A stretch of DNA of 28,977 nucleotides from Thermoplasmata archaeon (GCA_021827885.1 JAKAUD010000212.1:1-28977); one strand, 5' to 3'; positions 17,811 to 27,144 are shown, numbered from the stretch's first letter. Numbers and translations: made by a program. Notes: generated by a model from the sequence alone, not told the origin.

Positions 17811-19220
17811 ATGATAACTCCCAGGGCGTTCTCAGATAAATCTGCAGTGCTAGAATTCTTTCAGTCAAAGGGAATTCTGGTGTCTCCGGAAGCTCTGGAA
17901 TCCATTATGAAGAAGGGCATGGGTTCCCTTGTTACACGCCTTCTATCGCCAGAAATAATTTCTTCTGGATATATAAGCGAGAATGACGTGATGAGACTTG
18001 TCCGGGGAGAAATTACAATTGACAATAATATAAAGGAGATCAATTTCGATGAAGTGAGAACGGGTAGTTCAATAAATGATTTCCAGAGCCTGTTCAGGAA
18101 CAGGTATGAAAAATTAAAGCAAATAATAGTGACCAGCAGCAAGATTAGATCTGCATCCGACATCAAAACGGCAAAAAAAGTGGGCGGGACAGTCAAACTG
18201 GTCGGAATGGTTACGGACATAGCAGAAACAAGGAACGGCCATAAAAGGTTGATACTGGAAGACCTGGATGAAAGTATAGATGCCATAATAATGAAGGATA
18301 ATCCGGTCAAGAAAGAACTGATACTCAACGATGAGGTTATCGGGGTAATAGGGTCGGTATCAAAAACGGGAAATAAACCTGCAATATTTGTTAAGGAGGT
18401 TATAAGACCCGACATCCCTGAAAGGGCGATACAGAGTAACGGAAAAGAGCCGGTATATGTGGCATCAATTTCAGACATCCATGTTGGGAGCAAAACGTTC
18501 CTGAAGGACGGTTTCAGGAAGATGATAAACTGGATTAAAGCCTCTGACGAGGATGTGCAGCGGTTGAAATACCTGGTTCTTTCTGGTGATGTCATTGATG
18601 GAATTGGGGTCTACCCAGGACAGGATCACGATCTTGAATACCTGAACCCCATGGATCAATACGCAATTTTATCCGATTATTTACGTGAAATCCCGGAAGA
18701 TGTCCAGGTTTATGTAATGCCTGGAAATCACGATACCGTAAGGCTTGCTGAACCCCAGCCCCTATTTTCAAACGCCGTTAGAAACCTGTTTCCAAAGAAC
18801 ATAAATTTTCTGCCAAATCCGTATTCACTCCTTCTGGAAGGCAAGAGGGTAATGGTTTACCATGGCATGTCCCTGAATGATATGGTTGAACTTGTTCCTG
18901 GTGCTAATTTTGAATCCATTGGAATGGCGATAGAAGCTATCTTGCAGAGAAGGCACCTTTCACCGGTGTATGGAGGAAAAACTCCAATCATACCTTCCGG
19001 CACGGATTATCATGTCATAGAAGAAGTACCAGACATTTTCATAACAGGGCATATACATTCACACTATGTTGGCAATTATAAAGGGGTCAGGTATGTCAAC
19101 TCATCGACATGGCAATCTCAGACGGATTATCAGAAAATGATGAATTTTGCGCCTGATCCATGCATAATGACAATGTTTGACCTAAACTCAGAGAGCGTTA
19201 TCAATAAGAAATTTATTTAG
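17811..19220 (+). CDS. polB: DNA polymerase D (II) small subunit DP1, 3'-5' exonuclease
   Basis: Small subunit of the archaeal replicative polymerase D; with the large subunit DP2 it forms the proofreading polymerase. The protein has 469 aa. An N-terminal helical domain (about 1-70) and an OB fold (about 115-205, GGTVKLVGMVTDIAETRNGHKRLILEDLD) precede the calcineurin-like phosphoesterase domain (about 210-469). Metal-binding motifs are complete: SDIHVGS (Asp222, His224), LSGDVIDG, PGNHD (305-308), VYHG and TGHIHS (His414, His416). The exonuclease should therefore be active. No DP2 gene is in the window. It faces a small helical ORF with a 12-nt gap. Confidence 0.96.
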   Translation: MITPRAFSDKSAVLEFFQSKGILVSPEALESIMKKGMGSLVTRLLSPEIISSGYISENDVMRLVRGEITIDNNIKEINFDEVRTGSSINDFQSLFRNRYEKLKQIIVTSSKIRSASDIKTAKKVGGTVKLVGMVTDIAETRNGHKRLILEDLDESIDAIIMKDNPVKKELILNDEVIGVIGSVSKTGNKPAIFVKEVIRPDIPERAIQSNGKEPVYVASISDIHVGSKTFLKDGFRKMINWIKASDEDVQRLKYLVLSGDVIDGIGVYPGQDHDLEYLNPMDQYAILSDYLREIPEDVQVYVMPGNHDTVRLAEPQPLFSNAVRNLFPKNINFLPNPYSLLLEGKRVMVYHGMSLNDMVELVPGANFESIGMAIEAILQRRHLSPVYGGKTPIIPSGTDYHVIEEVPDIFITGHIHSHYVGNYKGVRYVNSSTWQSQTDYQKMMNFAPDPCIMTMFDLNSESVINKKFI

Positions 19221-19232
19221 TGCAGGCGTTAC

Positions 19233-19574
19233 TCAAAGGGTTCTCAGAATTATCTCCTGAATCTCTCTCTTGAAGGTATCCATGATATCCTTCATCGCCT
19301 CATCCTTGATTGAGTCAGGAGCCGATACAAGTCCAATCTTGGCTGTTATTTTAGCCATCTTGGCTATGGAGTCATACTCCTTCACCTTTGATTCAAAGAA
19401 TTCCATCATCATCTCAGCAAGGTCGCTCTTCAGCTTTGGATCATCATTTATCTTTTTTCGGATCATCTCCTTGACCAAGTCCTTGACTATATCGTGAATA
19501 GCATCCATGAACATGTCCTCTGAGGGCATTGCCTTGAGAAAACCCTTAATGTATCTGTCGATATCTTCCTGCAT
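19233..19574 (-). CDS. Small all-helical protein of unknown function
   Basis: A 113-aa charged, Met-rich protein with no recognised family. The sequence looks wholly alpha-helical: helices at about residues 3-15, 18-44 (VKDLVKEMIRKKI), 46-80 and 86-111, with no signal, membrane segment or cysteine. Coding status is supported by a well-formed reading frame filling the gap between DP1 and fhs, by codon use like its neighbours and by amphipathic periodicity. It is convergent with DP1 (12-nt gap) and divergent from fhs. It may be a lineage-specific protein; no function can be proposed. Confidence 0.7.
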   Translation of the reverse strand: MQEDIDRYIKGFLKAMPSEDMFMDAIHDIVKDLVKEMIRKKINDDPKLKSDLAEMMMEFFESKVKEYDSIAKMAKITAKIGLVSAPDSIKDEAMKDIMDTFKREIQEIILRTL

Positions 19575-19620
19575 AGGTGTTTAATGATTTTGAATAGATA
19601 AAGATTGACATTGAAAAACC

Positions 19621-19628
19621 TTTATAAT
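19621..19628 (+). promoter_or_regulatory. Probable TATA box of fhs
   Basis: TTTATAAT is about 35 nt before the first ATG (19659) and 53 nt before the second (19677). A second AT-rich candidate, CTATAATTT (19634-19642), is about 38 nt before the ATG at 19677. The choice of TATA decides which ATG begins the protein and cannot be settled by inspection. Confidence 0.4.
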
Positions 19629-19658
19629 TCGGGCTATAATTTGAATTAGTATTATACG

Positions 19659-21314
19659 ATGTTATATCGATGTCATATGGGTTTAACAGATTTGCTTGCG
19701 ATAGAAAAAGTTGCAGGAAATATTGGCATATCCGCCGATGATTTAGAATCTTACGGAAGGTTCATGGCTAAAGTTGATTTCAGGAAGCTTGGCGGCGGGA
19801 ACAGACAGGGTAAGCTGGTTTTGATCACTGCAATGACCCCTACAAAATATGGCGAAGGCAAAACAACGACCGTTATTGGGCTCTCACAGGCACTTCACAG
19901 TCTAGGAAAAAAAGTGTCAATTTCCATTCGTGAACCGTCAATGGGGCCTTGTTTTGGAGTGAAGGGAGGTGCAACAGGCGGCGGAATGGCCACTGTGGAA
20001 CCATCAGACAGGATAAATCTCATGTTCACCGGAGATTTCCCGGCTGTAACAGCCGCACACAACCTGTTATCGGCACTTATAAACAACCATATGTTTCATG
20101 GAAACGCATTAAAGATCAACCCAGAAAAAATAGTTTTTCCCAGGACCATAGATATGAATGACCGATCATTGAGGAATATAATTGTTGGGGTATCACAAGG
20201 GGAAGGGGGGATACTGGCGCATGACAATTTCGTTATAACTCCCGCTTCAGAGATCATGGCAATATTGGGACTTTCTGAAAGTTATGATGACCTGAAATTA
20301 CGCCTGTCAAGGATACTGGTTGCATATTCCTTTGACGGCAAACCTGTTTTTTCCAGTGATCTCAAAGCCGAAGGAGCAATGGCAGCCATACTTGCCGATG
20401 CCCTGAAACCCAACATCGTTCAGGCTAGAGGTGGAATTCCCGCCTTTATCCACACAGGACCCTTTGGAAACATTGCACATGGAACATCGAGCATCATTGC
20501 GGCAAGAGCTGCTCTTTCAACAAGTGATATTGTAATCACCGAGGCCGGTTTTGGTTCTGATCTTGGTGCAGAAAAGTTTATGAATTTAGTTTCTAGGGTT
20601 GGGAACCTCCCACTGAGTGCGGTAATAATAGTGGCAACAGTCCGGGCTATCAAACTGCACGGCGGATGTGAAGATATTGGAAAAGAAGATGTGATTGCCA
20701 TTAGAAAAGGGTTCAGTAATCTTTTATTTCACGCCCGGAACATCAGGAAGTTCGGATTTGAACCGATAGTGGCGCTTAACAGATTCCCTGAAGACACAGA
20801 TATTGAACTTTCTGAAATAGGGAAATTAATGAAGGAAAACAATCTCATTCATGCCATTTCCGATGTTTATAAAGAGGGTTCAAAGGGCGGGATGGAATTG
20901 GCACAGACGCTGCTCAAACACACCCCTGATCAACCAGTGAATGTGAATTATTCCTACAATCTCGAAGACACAATAAAGGAGAAGATAGATGCTATCGCGA
21001 TGAAAGTGTACGGTGCGGAAAGAGTGGCATATACAAAAAAAGCTGAATCAAGCATAAAGAGAATAGAGAAGATAGGCTATGGAAAACTACCCATATGCAT
21101 GGCAAAGACGCAATATTCTATTTCAGATGATCCCGCAAGGCTTAACGTACCAGAAAAGTTTACTGCTACGGTTACCTCTGTTTCACTTTCATCCGGTGCA
21201 GGATTCATTGTTGCCTACCTTGGTGATATCATGACGATGCCTGGATTGCCTAAAGAGCCTGCTTCAAACGATATAAACATTACTTCTGAGGGGGTAATTA
21301 CGGGACTCTCTTGA
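19659..21314 (+). CDS. fhs: Formate--tetrahydrofolate ligase
   Basis: ATP-dependent formation of 10-formyl-tetrahydrofolate from formate, feeding purine and C1 metabolism. The 551-aa length is standard. The ATP-binding loop PTKYGEGKTTT is at residues 61-71, followed by REPSMGPCFGVKGGATGGG, DFPAVTAAHNLLSALINNH, THIGPF-like FIHTGPFGNIAHG and EAGFGSDLGAEKF, all hallmark segments of the family. The start may be ATG 19659 or the in-frame ATG 19677 (MGLTDLL); the extra six residues are not conserved-looking. A single-gene unit divergent from the helical orphan and convergent with the PAC2 gene. Confidence 0.96.
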   Translation: MLYRCHMGLTDLLAIEKVAGNIGISADDLESYGRFMAKVDFRKLGGGNRQGKLVLITAMTPTKYGEGKTTTVIGLSQALHSLGKKVSISIREPSMGPCFGVKGGATGGGMATVEPSDRINLMFTGDFPAVTAAHNLLSALINNHMFHGNALKINPEKIVFPRTIDMNDRSLRNIIVGVSQGEGGILAHDNFVITPASEIMAILGLSESYDDLKLRLSRILVAYSFDGKPVFSSDLKAEGAMAAILADALKPNIVQARGGIPAFIHTGPFGNIAHGTSSIIAARAALSTSDIVITEAGFGSDLGAEKFMNLVSRVGNLPLSAVIIVATVRAIKLHGGCEDIGKEDVIAIRKGFSNLLFHARNIRKFGFEPIVALNRFPEDTDIELSEIGKLMKENNLIHAISDVYKEGSKGGMELAQTLLKHTPDQPVNVNYSYNLEDTIKEKIDAIAMKVYGAERVAYTKKAESSIKRIEKIGYGKLPICMAKTQYSISDDPARLNVPEKFTATVTSVSLSSGAGFIVAYLGDIMTMPGLPKEPASNDINITSEGVITGLS

Positions 21315-21355
21315 TAAAAATTTTGGGATTTATGTATCCTTTTCCGCGCTGCCAT

Positions 21356-22111
21356 TCATCCGTACATGGATTCGGGAGTTTTCTTAGGGTTCACCGCGCT
21401 CTGTGATTCATTATATTCTTTTACAACCCTGTCAATTTCCTGGTGCAGCTGCATTACTGTCTTCTCAAGCAATGTCGTCTGGATCGATAGATCATATATG
21501 TCGTTCAGTGATTTCACAAGTGCCAGAACGGAATCAGGATCAGGGTATGTTGATGAAACCATTGTTAAGAGTGAAATAGCTGGAACTTTCGATATTATGC
21601 ATTCATTCAGCAATGCCCCACCGATTCCAAAAATCACGGCAGATTCGGCATTTGGTATGCCTTTCTTGGACAGTTCTTTCAATCTTTCCACACCTGCAAC
21701 AATGTAAGATTTTCTGTCGCCTGGTGGTTCCTGGGTCGGTACCCCATCAAGTATAGCTAATTCCTTTGGCTTAAATTTGCCTGTCCATTTGATCAGGGCC
21801 TCAGAGACATCATAGAGATTCTCTTCCTTGATAGGAATTTCACACTGAATGACCATAAGCTTGCCTTCCAATCCTGAATATATACGGAAAGGGTGCCTCA
21901 ATTTCCCGCCAACAAACACCGCTACCGGAGGGATTAACTTTGATTTCAGGTGGGCAACCTGATGCATTCCCAGTTGGGATATAATGTAACTTGTGGCTAT
22001 TATGCTGACCATTGTCTGCCCCACAAATCCACCTATAATTATGGGATTGTCAAAATTCACTTTGTCTATCTCTACTACCTCAGAAACGTTTTCTCTTTCC
22101 TCAGTTGCCAT
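21356..22111 (-). CDS. PAC2-family proteasome-assembly chaperone-like protein
   Basis: A 251-aa protein of the PAC2 superfamily, which includes archaeal PbaA and eukaryotic PAC2. The core lies at about residues 20-210: IIIGGFVGQTMVSIIATSYI, LPPVAVFVGGKLRHPFRIY-like strand, AILDGVPTQEP, IFGIGGALLNECI and SLLTMVSSTYPDPDSVLALV. A helical or coiled-coil tail (about 215-240) precedes the C-terminal tripeptide Met-Tyr-Gly. This fits the HbYX motif used by proteasome activators and chaperones to dock on the 20S alpha ring. That reading is an inference from three residues. The gene is convergent with fhs and divergent from the large surface protein at 22189. Confidence 0.87.
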   Translation of the reverse strand: MATEERENVSEVVEIDKVNFDNPIIIGGFVGQTMVSIIATSYIISQLGMHQVAHLKSKLIPPVAVFVGGKLRHPFRIYSGLEGKLMVIQCEIPIKEENLYDVSEALIKWTGKFKPKELAILDGVPTQEPPGDRKSYIVAGVERLKELSKKGIPNAESAVIFGIGGALLNECIISKVPAISLLTMVSSTYPDPDSVLALVKSLNDIYDLSIQTTLLEKTVMQLHQEIDRVVKEYNESQSAVNPKKTPESMYG

Positions 22112-22188
22112 AATATGTCAGTGCATAAGGGGATAAAGTAATTTTTGGTGATAAGCAGGCAAGATTTATGTTCGTTTAGAAATCACCG

Positions 22189-25100
22189 TTGGTGAAATAT
22201 AGTTCAATTCTTACAACAATTGCAATAATTGCACTTTCATTCAGCATGGTAGCAAACGTCCCACTGGCAAAACAACCAATGGCCGCCAGTTATAATTCCC
22301 CGTTTCAGGCAAAATCTGGAAACATCTCACTTTGCACAGTCAATTCAACCGCATGCAAGTTCAAGTTTACTTCGACAAATGGCAGCCTGCCTGTAAATGT
22401 AATGGCAGGAGATTATTTCAACGCATCATACCTGAAAGCCAATTTAACTGCATGCCACTTTTACGCATATAAATTGGCTTTCTCGTGGAACTTCGACATG
22501 GGTTATTCAACAACCAATATCCAAATTTTATTTACCGAAGGTTCACAAACTCTTCTTTCCATGACATTTGGCATGAAAAGTGAAAATGTTTTGCTGATTA
22601 ATTCTGGAAAAACGTCAGAAACTATCAGTGAAGGCATAAAACAGAACACAAGATATAACCTGACAATCGGTTTCTCTCCAAACACTAGGGACGCATACAT
22701 TTCAATAGGCCCCGCAGCCTCTGGTTATCTCAAAGTGCCCATAATGTTCAACGATTCTGCAGCATATAATTTGAATGGCAGCAACTCGATAGACTTTGGT
22801 GGAAACTATTATAATTTGACCCTCTATTCAATTCATGGAGTCAGCGGTTTATTTCCAGTCACGCAGCGCAATGAAAGAGTCATTTCACCTGAGAAAAATT
22901 ATCTCTTTCCCGCTAACTCAGGAATATCTGGAAATATTGAACCTTATTACGACGGTGGCCTGAACACCGCAATTTTTCCAATGAACAACTCATTAATCAG
23001 TTTCCTGAATCTGGTGAACGGTTCATTCTGGCATGAATCTTTACCTGCAGTATTTGGCAAATTTTCCGGGTGGGTAAAATCTAAAAATATGTTATACATG
23101 CTTTTTGGCAACAAAAGTTCATCCGGGATTCTATCACTTAATCTGTCTAACCTGAACATCCGCTATTATTCTCAGATTATACCGTATGGAAATTCAATGT
23201 TATCCTATGTGAATCGAAACCTGTTGGTCTTTGGGAGTAATGGAACGCTCCTTGTATACCGCAATGATTCAGCAGGCTATTTTACAGAAAAAATTAAGAT
23301 TTCACACGGTACGATAGCCTATGTGCATCCGGGGGAAAATACGACGTACTTTGCCGTAATAAACCTGAGCACTGACATAATCACTTCATGCTCAATAGAT
23401 TCAGGGTTATCCGTAAAAGAGCTATCCCAGGTAAAAATTCTCAATTACAGTAAAATTAGCATAGTGAGTGTTCAGGGGCAAAACGGATACTTATCATCAT
23501 TGATTGCTGGACAAAACGAGGGTCCGGATGGTTTATGGCTCAATTCAAACCTTCTTCTCAACGTGAACTCAACCTTTGAACATGCTGGAAACAGAACCAT
23601 CTATTCAACAAGCAACTCCCTCTTTATCATGAATTCATCAGTTACAACACAAATTTACAGCGGTATAAATGAAATCAAATCATTCTCATATTTTGAGCCC
23701 ACAAATATTTTTCTCGTTCTGAACAGAACTGAGATTGCAATTGGAAATATTTCCAACGGCAATTTATCAGGTGGGTTGAAGCCAATTATCTCTGTTCCCG
23801 CTAACGTGATAATAAACGGCACCTATAATTTCAGTTTCTCCGAGGATAGCCAGATGCAATTCAGGGCAGCATTACAGATATTAAACAGAACATTCACCTC
23901 AATAAACGATTCATATTTTGAATTAAACACTTCTCAATTTCCGAATGGAATTTATCCATACACATTGGCAGTTTACAGCCTCAATGGCTATTCCGACAAT
24001 TTTTCAGGCTCGCTTACGATTGATAATGCAATTCCTTTGGTAAATATTTCCGCCGGAAATGTTTCAACGATTTATCCGGGAGAATATATTTCGGTTTCCG
24101 TTAAAGATATTGTTGGTGTGAAGTCGATCTCTTACAGATTCGCAAATCAAGCGTTTCAGGTAAACAATGCATCATTTTTAATAAGAGTTCCACGGTTGGG
24201 AAACATTTCATCAGTATTTTTAAATTATACAGTCTTTGACGATCTTGGGCGATCATTTAACTTCACGGTGCCTTATAAATATATAGCTGAAAATCATTCA
24301 AGATTCTCTTCATCCATGGGTAATGGGACTTATATCAGCACAGGTAATTTCAACCTCAGTTTTACGCCTCTTGCAAATGTATCATATTTCTTGATCAATA
24401 TTTCTCGTGATGGATCCACGGTATTTTCAGAAATTACGGGCGAACCATGGGCAATGGTAAATAACATAGGGAATGGATTATTCGAACTGAATATTTCAGC
24501 ATGCTATTCCACAGGAAACATAGTAAATTTGCAAAAGTCAAACTTCACAGTCATTTCGTATGCTCCCGGGATATCTTATAAGGAGACAAACGAAACCTTT
24601 TATTCATTCCATGGAAACTCATTAAACAATTCGATGAACCTGCAGCTCTCCTCAAACGTTTCATCAAACATATACATGAGAATATGCAATGGAACAGGTT
24701 TCCAAGTAATGGGAATCATTTACCACGACAGGTTGAATTTCACGCTGAACCGATCCAACTCAGAATTCTTTCATAATGGAATTTACCACATTTATGTTAC
24801 AGCAACCTCATTTTCCGGGACAGTAGCAGAGTTTAATACCAGTTTTACTGTCAACAACACGCTTCCAGTGCTAACACTGAGCGACACATATTTTGTGAAC
24901 AAATCAGCAATACCCGTCAATATTTCCCGAAGCTTGCGAGTCTCACTTTCTTCCAGCAGCAATGGACTATTTTTTTCAAATGATACGATCGAAATGAATG
25001 AAACAGGGACATATAGGTTCACGATTACCGTAACCAGTGAATCCCTGAATACGGCGACTTCGTCTTCTACAATCTACTATTATGTCGCAAAGCCGGTAAT

Positions 25101-25851
25101 ATTATTTCATGGGAATGTTTCTTCATATGACATGCATTCAAAATCTATTGACATCAATATCTCCGTTAAGGATAGGATCTCAATTTCCAGGTTATTTTAC
25201 ACTCTTGGTAATAAGAGCTTTGTAATTAAAAACAACAGTATGATTATAACGCCTGCTCAGGACGGAACATATAACCTATTAGTTTACGCGTATGATGCCT
25301 GCGGGAACTGGAATCATTCCTCAGCCATAAATGTCACGGATGAATATTTCCCAAAAGTGTTTTCCAGCAAAATCAATGGCATTGTCATCGGAAAATATCC
25401 ATATCTTGCCGTATCAATGAAAGGATATGCGCTGTCAAAAGTGAATGTTACATGGTTTGTAAATAATAATAAGGAAGGAAACGGCACATCATTCAATAAA
25501 GCGTTGCCTTTGGGGGTTGATATCATCACTGTCCAGTTGAAATTTGGAAACCATACAGTATTGGACAGCTACAGAGCCATAAGCATTACTAACACGCCAA
25601 TTCTTGTCCCGGTTATAATCATCGGCATTTTCTTTATGGTGACAGTGGCCAGGAGGGACAGAAGCAGAGACAGGATATCTGATTTCTTAAGGTCAATGGA
25701 TCATTGCTCAATCAAGGACTTGAAGAAAAGATGCAGAAAACAGAACTTCTCATTCCGGCAGGCCAAGAAAGTTATACCGAAAATGATATCCTCTGGAGAA
25801 CTGGCATATGGAAAAGATCTTGATGGGAGGAAATTTATAATAAAAAAATAG
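22189..25851 (+). CDS. Giant type I surface protein with cytoplasmic winged-helix-like tail
   Basis: A 1220-aa protein of unrecognised family. The start is TTG 22189 or the adjacent GTG 22192, both with leaderless spacing from AT-rich GATTTATG at 22163-22170. A signal segment (about residues 5-28) leads to a beta-rich ectodomain: about 40-220 is LamG/concanavalin-like in appearance, 230-540 looks propeller-like (repeated strand pairs), and 545-1135 is a string of Ig/cadherin-like beta domains. N-x-S/T sequons are very frequent. One membrane helix, ILVPVIIIGIFFMVTVA (about 1138-1154), is followed by RRDRSRDR and about 60 cytoplasmic residues. In these, helices DRISDFLRSM, SIKDLKKRCRKQ and FRQAKKVIPKMISSGEL and a beta-wing GKDLDGRKFIIKK resemble a winged helix. 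Topology is visible; the sensor role is inferred. Confidence 0.8.
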   Translation: MVKYSSILTTIAIIALSFSMVANVPLAKQPMAASYNSPFQAKSGNISLCTVNSTACKFKFTSTNGSLPVNVMAGDYFNASYLKANLTACHFYAYKLAFSWNFDMGYSTTNIQILFTEGSQTLLSMTFGMKSENVLLINSGKTSETISEGIKQNTRYNLTIGFSPNTRDAYISIGPAASGYLKVPIMFNDSAAYNLNGSNSIDFGGNYYNLTLYSIHGVSGLFPVTQRNERVISPEKNYLFPANSGISGNIEPYYDGGLNTAIFPMNNSLISFLNLVNGSFWHESLPAVFGKFSGWVKSKNMLYMLFGNKSSSGILSLNLSNLNIRYYSQIIPYGNSMLSYVNRNLLVFGSNGTLLVYRNDSAGYFTEKIKISHGTIAYVHPGENTTYFAVINLSTDIITSCSIDSGLSVKELSQVKILNYSKISIVSVQGQNGYLSSLIAGQNEGPDGLWLNSNLLLNVNSTFEHAGNRTIYSTSNSLFIMNSSVTTQIYSGINEIKSFSYFEPTNIFLVLNRTEIAIGNISNGNLSGGLKPIISVPANVIINGTYNFSFSEDSQMQFRAALQILNRTFTSINDSYFELNTSQFPNGIYPYTLAVYSLNGYSDNFSGSLTIDNAIPLVNISAGNVSTIYPGEYISVSVKDIVGVKSISYRFANQAFQVNNASFLIRVPRLGNISSVFLNYTVFDDLGRSFNFTVPYKYIAENHSRFSSSMGNGTYISTGNFNLSFTPLANVSYFLINISRDGSTVFSEITGEPWAMVNNIGNGLFELNISACYSTGNIVNLQKSNFTVISYAPGISYKETNETFYSFHGNSLNNSMNLQLSSNVSSNIYMRICNGTGFQVMGIIYHDRLNFTLNRSNSEFFHNGIYHIYVTATSFSGTVAEFNTSFTVNNTLPVLTLSDTYFVNKSAIPVNISRSLRVSLSSSSNGLFFSNDTIEMNETGTYRFTITVTSESLNTATSSSTIYYYVAKPVILFHGNVSSYDMHSKSIDINISVKDRISISRLFYTLGNKSFVIKNNSMIITPAQDGTYNLLVYAYDACGNWNHSSAINVTDEYFPKVFSSKINGIVIGKYPYLAVSMKGYALSKVNVTWFVNNNKEGNGTSFNKALPLGVDIITVQLKFGNHTVLDSYRAISITNTPILVPVIIIGIFFMVTVARRDRSRDRISDFLRSMDHCSIKDLKKRCRKQNFSFRQAKKVIPKMISSGELAYGKDLDGRKFIIKK

Positions 25852-25865
25852 GGTGTCTGCCAGGA

Positions 25866-26426
25866 TTAGCTTCTTCTGTTAAAGACGAAATACATAATGA
25901 ATACTGAAGCTATAATGGCTATCAGCACAATATAATATTCTTCCTCAAGGGTTCCTGATTTATTTATAGGTTTGGACCACGAAAATCCTGGGTATGCACC
26001 TGCGTCAAGTGCTTGTATATTGGTGTATCCGGAAACCTTTGACGGCAAATTTTCAATTGACTTGAAAGCAATCGTGGCATTTTGCGTTGTAGGCGAACCA
26101 CCCTGCTTTGCAAGGGCAGCGATAAACTCCAGGCCAAACGGATTCATTCCTGTGTATGTTATATCAAAGAATACCAGTGCCTGTGTCAGGTTATTAGCCC
26201 ACGGGTAGGACACTATACTTGTATTATCAAGAACTGTACTTAAAATCTGGTTCCAATCATATCCATTTATTGTATAGTGCGTTGTGTTGGTGTAATACAA
26301 CTGAACAGGAAGCGATGCCGGAGGTGGAGATATATTTGGGGCACTCGCATTCGAACTGAACGGAATAAGCAGGAGGAACAGAACAGCAACTATTGGGAAC
26401 ACGACAGCTTTCTTTTTGGCGATCAT
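25866..26426 (-). CDS. Small secreted type I membrane protein, unknown
   Basis: A 186-aa protein with an N-terminal signal (about residues 6-28, KKAVVFPIVAVLFLLLIPF), an ectodomain of about 130 residues with several sequons (NTT, NTS, NLT, NAT) and a single C-terminal membrane helix (YYIVLIAIIASVFIMYFVF) ending NRRS. No known domain was recognised. It is convergent with the giant surface protein (14-nt gap), and its TM-plus-short-basic-tail anchor resembles those of the proteases at 6844 and 12048. It may be a cell-surface partner of its neighbours, but nothing in the sequence proves this. Confidence 0.75.
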   Translation of the reverse strand: MIAKKKAVVFPIVAVLFLLLIPFSSNASAPNISPPPASLPVQLYYTNTTHYTINGYDWNQILSTVLDNTSIVSYPWANNLTQALVFFDITYTGMNPFGLEFIAALAKQGGSPTTQNATIAFKSIENLPSKVSGYTNIQALDAGAYPGFSWSKPINKSGTLEEEYYIVLIAIIASVFIMYFVFNRRS

Positions 26427-26569
26427 TTATGATATCTTGGGGTTAATATGAATTGGAATATAACAATTTTCCGATTGCAATGTTTTTAGAATGGAAATCG
26501 ATTGTAAGCATGTCTCAGTGTTGTATGTATCCAATGCAGTAAAATCAAAGTTTCAAAAATTTATTTGTC

Positions 26570-26590
26570 AAAAAAAAGAAAAAAAATTTG
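26570..26590 (-). terminator. T-tract terminator of the DUF4382-like gene
   Basis: On the minus strand the run of about 17 nearly unbroken T at 26572-26588, reading down from the stop of the DUF4382-like gene at 26608, is a typical archaeal T-tract terminator. The rest of the 181-nt interval 26427-26607 holds nothing recognisable beyond the promoter region of the 186-aa gene. Confidence 0.5.
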
Positions 26591-26607
26591 TAATTGGTTC
26601 TTTGCCC

Positions 26608-27144
26608 TCAGATCAACGAAGACGTTGAGGACACCTGAACTGCACCAATCACAGGGTTAAATTGGCTGGTAGCTATCATCGAGGCCGGATTCAGCGTAAA
26701 ATCAATCACCATGTTCGTTGTCGTATGGGATGATATCGTGAACGGATGAATAACAATGGCATATTGTGAAGCCATTGTCATTGTTGCATTCACTCCGCCA
26801 ATTGTGGCGACGACCTTCGTTATGTCAAGCCTGATCTGGGTATACTTGCCTGCTGAAAGACTTAGCGAGCTGAGGAAAGACGGATTTGTCATATTGACGT
26901 TAAAGATGTTTATGGTTGTAGCTGTAAGATTGTAGTTATGCCATCCACTGCTGTTATTCCCTCCTGTAGAATGAACATCCACACCGGTAAACGTGATGAA
27001 TACTGCCGACACTCCTGGACCCGCCGAATCCGCTACCGAAACATTGAGCTTCCCGCCCGTGTTGTAGCCAAACTCATAATACAGCAACCCGCCTGCGATC
27101 AATATCACTATTATGGCTGCTGCAATTATTTTCTTCGATTTCAT
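26608..27144 (-). CDS. DUF4382-like membrane-anchored protein
   Basis: A 178-aa protein with an N-terminal membrane anchor or signal (about residues 5-24, IIAAAIIVILIAGGLLYYEF). Its ectodomain opens GKLNVSVADSAGPGVSAVFI and continues with the strand order and the SAGKYTQIRLDI motif (about residues 97-108) typical of DUF4382 beta-sandwich proteins found in many archaea and bacteria. Function of the family is unknown; members are exported. No C-terminal anchor is present, so it is N-anchored or released. It has its own T-tract terminator and stands apart from the 186-aa gene on the same strand. Confidence 0.75.
   Translation of the reverse strand: MKSKKIIAAAIIVILIAGGLLYYEFGYNTGGKLNVSVADSAGPGVSAVFITFTGVDVHSTGGNNSSGWHNYNLTATTINIFNVNMTNPSFLSSLSLSAGKYTQIRLDITKVVATIGGVNATMTMASQYAIVIHPFTISSHTTTNMVIDFTLNPASMIATSQFNPVIGAVQVSSTSSLI

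Noticed and set aside
17861..18595. Minus-strand 244-codon frame inside DP1
   Set aside because: Long but antisense to an unmistakable DP1 with intact catalytic motifs; composition (Ser/Ile/Thr-rich) is typical of an antisense shadow.
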